A DNA stretch of 10,099 nt. Source: Tetmemena sp. SeJ-2015 (Eukaryota > Ciliophora > Spirotrichea > Sporadotrichida > Oxytrichidae). The stretch covers positions 1-10,099 of the forward strand of contig JAJKFJ010016422.1 of the NCBI GenBank assembly GCA_027382625.1, given 5' to 3'. Each line of letters begins with the position of its first letter. The stretch's first letter is position 1. The notes under the pieces were generated by a model. That model worked only from the letters and a program-made list of their open reading frames with translations, made no database searches and was not told the DNA's origin. Shown here piece by piece: positions 8,701 through 10,099 of this stretch. The translations under genes and the position numbers were made by a program.

Positions 8701-10094
8701 AGTCTAAAAATAGCATTCCTTTAAAGACTAGCTGCCACGAAATTCAAAGCCGTTAAAGCGTTTAAAATATAATTCATTAAAGATAAAGCAATAGCAACTG
8801 CAAATAAGGCTTAAATTGTGGATTTTGCTTTATCCTAATCATCGAACTTTATATCCCCATTTAAAACGATCTGACTCAAAACTATAACTCCCGCATAAGG
8901 AACTAAAGATTTGATTGCTACCCTCAAGCAATATCTTAGGAATGATTTCTTCCTCTTATCAACTACAACTACCTGAGTCATATCTCCAGTTTTCATTTGA
9001 GAGAAAACTACTTTGGTGTATTCACTCTGCATTTGAAATTTCTCGTTCACAATTTTAAAAGGCTTCTTGACTCCAAGATCTAGCCATACATTGTGAGACG
9101 AGAAAAAGGCAAGTATGACACCCATCCCCACCACATTTTAATAGCTCTAGTAGATACTCACTATGTACATACATACCAGAAATATCACATTGGTTGCTAA
9201 GCTCAAGACAATTCTGAAATCACTAGCTCTTGTTGAAGAACCAATAATGTGAAAGTCAACTTGCTCGAAAAGCCAAATAAGTGTAACCAAAGGACTGCCT
9301 AGCAAACCAAGCATCTGCATAATCAAGAAGCCAAGATTAGCCCAATAGGCAACTTCAAAATATCCATGAAGCTTGTAGTAGAGAGTCCAATCGCTTGAAG
9401 CAGTGGCTGCAATGAAAACTGAGCCAGATATCAGTACAGAATAGAATACTCTCTGATAATGGTGAGAGAAAATAGAGAATCTATCATTAGTTAGGTATGG
9501 AGTACTTTCAGGGATCGGATGAGAAAAGAGTGGGTAGGAACTGAAAAACATTGTGACCACCGTTATTATGAAGTACATGTTTTTCTTCTCCTCTGTGGGG
9601 TCCTTTATCAACTAGCTTAGTGTTTAATCGTGAATGAAGTATGTTATGATAGTACCGTATAGCCCAGTGAGTAGTACGCAAATAACAAGCTCTAGGATTG
9701 AAGATCTAGCTGGAAAAATGAATAGGTAGTTTTGAGTTCTTCTATTTGAAATGTCGCCACAACATCCTCGGCTTTAGAGTTTGAGGCAGCAATTTCTACT
9801 TGAGAGGTTTTATTACACTTTAGCCACGTTGTTCTGACTGTTGATTAGATATTGCAATCTGTAACTCACAACTTGAAAGACGAAATTTACTATGACAATT
9901 GTTCTGGCTGCTACTGAAACAGCTGAGTCTCTGTCATCTTTGAGGCCTAGAGCTGATGCAACTACCACTGCAGGAACCATGAGGTAGACGAATATCTATA
10001 GAAGGTGCATGTGGAATGGCAGTTTAGAATCATCGTTGCCTTCATCATACACTATCCTGTAACCTCCAAGCAATGTGGATAGTAGACGCCTCAT
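5773..10094 (-). CDS. Pecanex-family multi-pass membrane protein, complete, interrupted by 8 IESs
   Basis: The start is ATG at 10094-10092 (MRRLLSTLLGGYRIVYDEGN), five bases from the window end; its position before the first membrane span fits known pecanex N-termini. The stop is TGA at 5775-5773. After removal of eight IESs (455 nt) the product is about 1288 residues with TAA/TAG as Gln. The first 600 residues or so hold many hydrophobic spans (10040-8130). The pecanex-like junction after the last span reads FFISGYPKPQRGW, followed by RSDAHLYQAMLPQL. A low-complexity linker rich in Asp, Asn, Gln and Ser (about 7480-6650) precedes the conserved C-terminal domain: NLFNGDFKRDMESAAF, GEEYLWNAAIEQ, VRGIWG (5949-5932), FSIQAEKDVLRNI and PLGYPVFASG, which match the family in order and spacing. 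Animal pecanex acts in the secretory pathway and Notch signalling; the ciliate role is unknown. The true start could lie slightly upstream. Confidence 0.9.
6015..6101 (-). other. IES, 81 bp, pointer TAACAT
   Basis: TAACAT lies at 6015-6020 and 6096-6101. The very AT-rich 81-bp unit contains TGA codons. Its removal joins TTFNVITIDV to IKKKFIQQEFHYIKLYEF, giving the spacing expected before VRGIWG in the pecanex C-terminal domain. Confidence 0.85.
6245..6265 (-). other. IES, 16 bp, pointer GCAAA
   Basis: GCAAA lies at 6245-6249 and 6261-6265. Removing 16 bp joins FYREWFFA to GEEYLWNAAIEQ, matching the pecanex segment that precedes its conserved Trp. It works only together with the neighbouring 23-bp insert; the pair totals 39 bp, so retaining both keeps the frame open. 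Confidence 0.8.
6272..6302 (-). other. IES, 23 bp, pointer CTCTCTAT
   Basis: The 8-bp repeat lies at 6272-6279 and 6295-6302. Removing 23 bp joins RQLRVIKFYRE to WFFA, which continues after the adjacent 16-bp IES. Only a few bases separate the two IESs, leaving a very small retained block between them. Confidence 0.8.
6947..7104 (-). other. IES, 140 bp, unusually long 18-bp pointer
   Basis: The perfect 18-bp direct repeat ATCTTATCTGGAGAGAGA lies at 6947-6964 and 7087-7104. Removing 140 bp joins LDDDLDGLLSPDK to MKKRNQLPPLAWQKYFG in frame. The corresponding repeat position has no GT donor, so this is not a conventional intron. Confidence 0.9.
7155..7238 (-). other. IES, 79 bp, pointer ACTAC (GT-AG intron is an alternative)
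   Basis: ACTAC lies at 7155-7159 and 7234-7238. Removing 79 bp gives RRSRQRRS joined to KVEEAKSQSLDDD, provided the next IES is 60 bp. Alternatively an 83-nt GT-AG interval (7156-7238) combined with a 44-bp neighbouring IES also stays in frame, giving IKEEPLEA joined to KVEEAK. The interior is AT-rich and holds a short inverted repeat, AAATAGC/GCTATTT. Confidence 0.7.
7265..7330 (-). other. IES, 60 bp, pointer GTTAGG (44-bp alternative)
   Basis: GTTAGG lies at 7265-7270 and 7325-7330. Removing 60 bp gives FLEMMDMQNLTELRRSRQRR. A 44-bp removal with minus-strand pointer CTAA gives FLEMMDMQNLMGALPNRIKE and then requires a GT-AG intron next door. The two-pointer model uses longer repeats and a single mechanism. 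Confidence 0.7.
8082..8122 (-). other. IES, 37 bp, pointer GATT
   Basis: GATT lies at 8082-8085 and 8119-8122. Removing 37 bp joins GWSEITPVQAN to PNDQRSDAHLYQAM, the conserved pecanex stretch after the last membrane span. A 43-bp removal with a 3-bp repeat differs by two residues. Confidence 0.85.
8456..8480 (-). other. IES, 19 bp, pointer TAAATA
   Basis: TAAATA lies at 8456-8461 and 8475-8480. Removing only 19 bp joins LETLGLLIYL to GIEKDTGYTDRPFMILFL. Without it the frame ends at TGA about a dozen codons on. Confidence 0.88.
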
Positions 10095-10099
10095 AACGA

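Noticed and set aside
1..10099. CRISPR arrays, tRNA or rRNA genes, transposon ends, telomeric repeats
   Set aside because: I looked for regular spaced repeats, cloverleaf-like stems, terminal inverted repeats and G4T4/C4A4 tracts and saw none.

Overview
The window reads as germline (micronuclear) DNA of a spirotrich or hypotrich ciliate, of the Oxytricha/Stylonychia type. Two things support this. First, all three genes stay open only if TAA and TAG are read as glutamine and TGA is the sole stop (ciliate nuclear code). Second, two of the genes are broken into short in-frame blocks by 16-140 bp, mostly AT-rich inserts. Each insert is bounded by a short direct repeat. Removing one repeat copy plus the insert restores the protein frame every time, and nearly all of these inserts lack GT-AG ends. 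That is the signature of internal eliminated sequences (IESs) between macronuclear-destined segments, the repeats being 'pointers'. I count 19 such inserts: 11 in the first gene and 8 in the third. The genus is inference.

Layout. 1-4502 (minus): 5' part of a large gene with a Gln-rich N-terminus, a very long coiled coil and, at the C-terminal side, a calpain-like cysteine-protease domain that runs off the window at base 1. The residue aligned with the catalytic cysteine appears to be lysine. 4503-4652: a 150-bp AT-rich divergent spacer. 4653-5647 (plus): a 311-residue multi-pass membrane protein of unrecognised family, with no IES but one 59-nt GT-AG intron ending in a (GAT)7 tract. 5648-5772: a short convergent spacer. 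5773-10094 (minus): an apparently complete pecanex-family membrane protein, about 1288 residues after removal of eight IESs.

Arithmetic check. For the pecanex gene, 4322 nt minus 455 nt of IES leaves 3867 nt, exactly 1289 codons including TGA. For the calpain gene, 4502 minus 513 leaves 3989 nt, 1329 codons plus two bases, matching the partial codon at the window edge. The membrane gene gives 995 minus 59 = 936 nt, 312 codons.

The three genes share no obvious pathway. They are tightly packed, and I see no telomeric G4T4/C4A4 tracts. IESs cluster in the calpain-proximal third of gene 1 and the C-terminal half of gene 3; the middle gene has none. Where more than one repeat pair fits, the alternatives are given.
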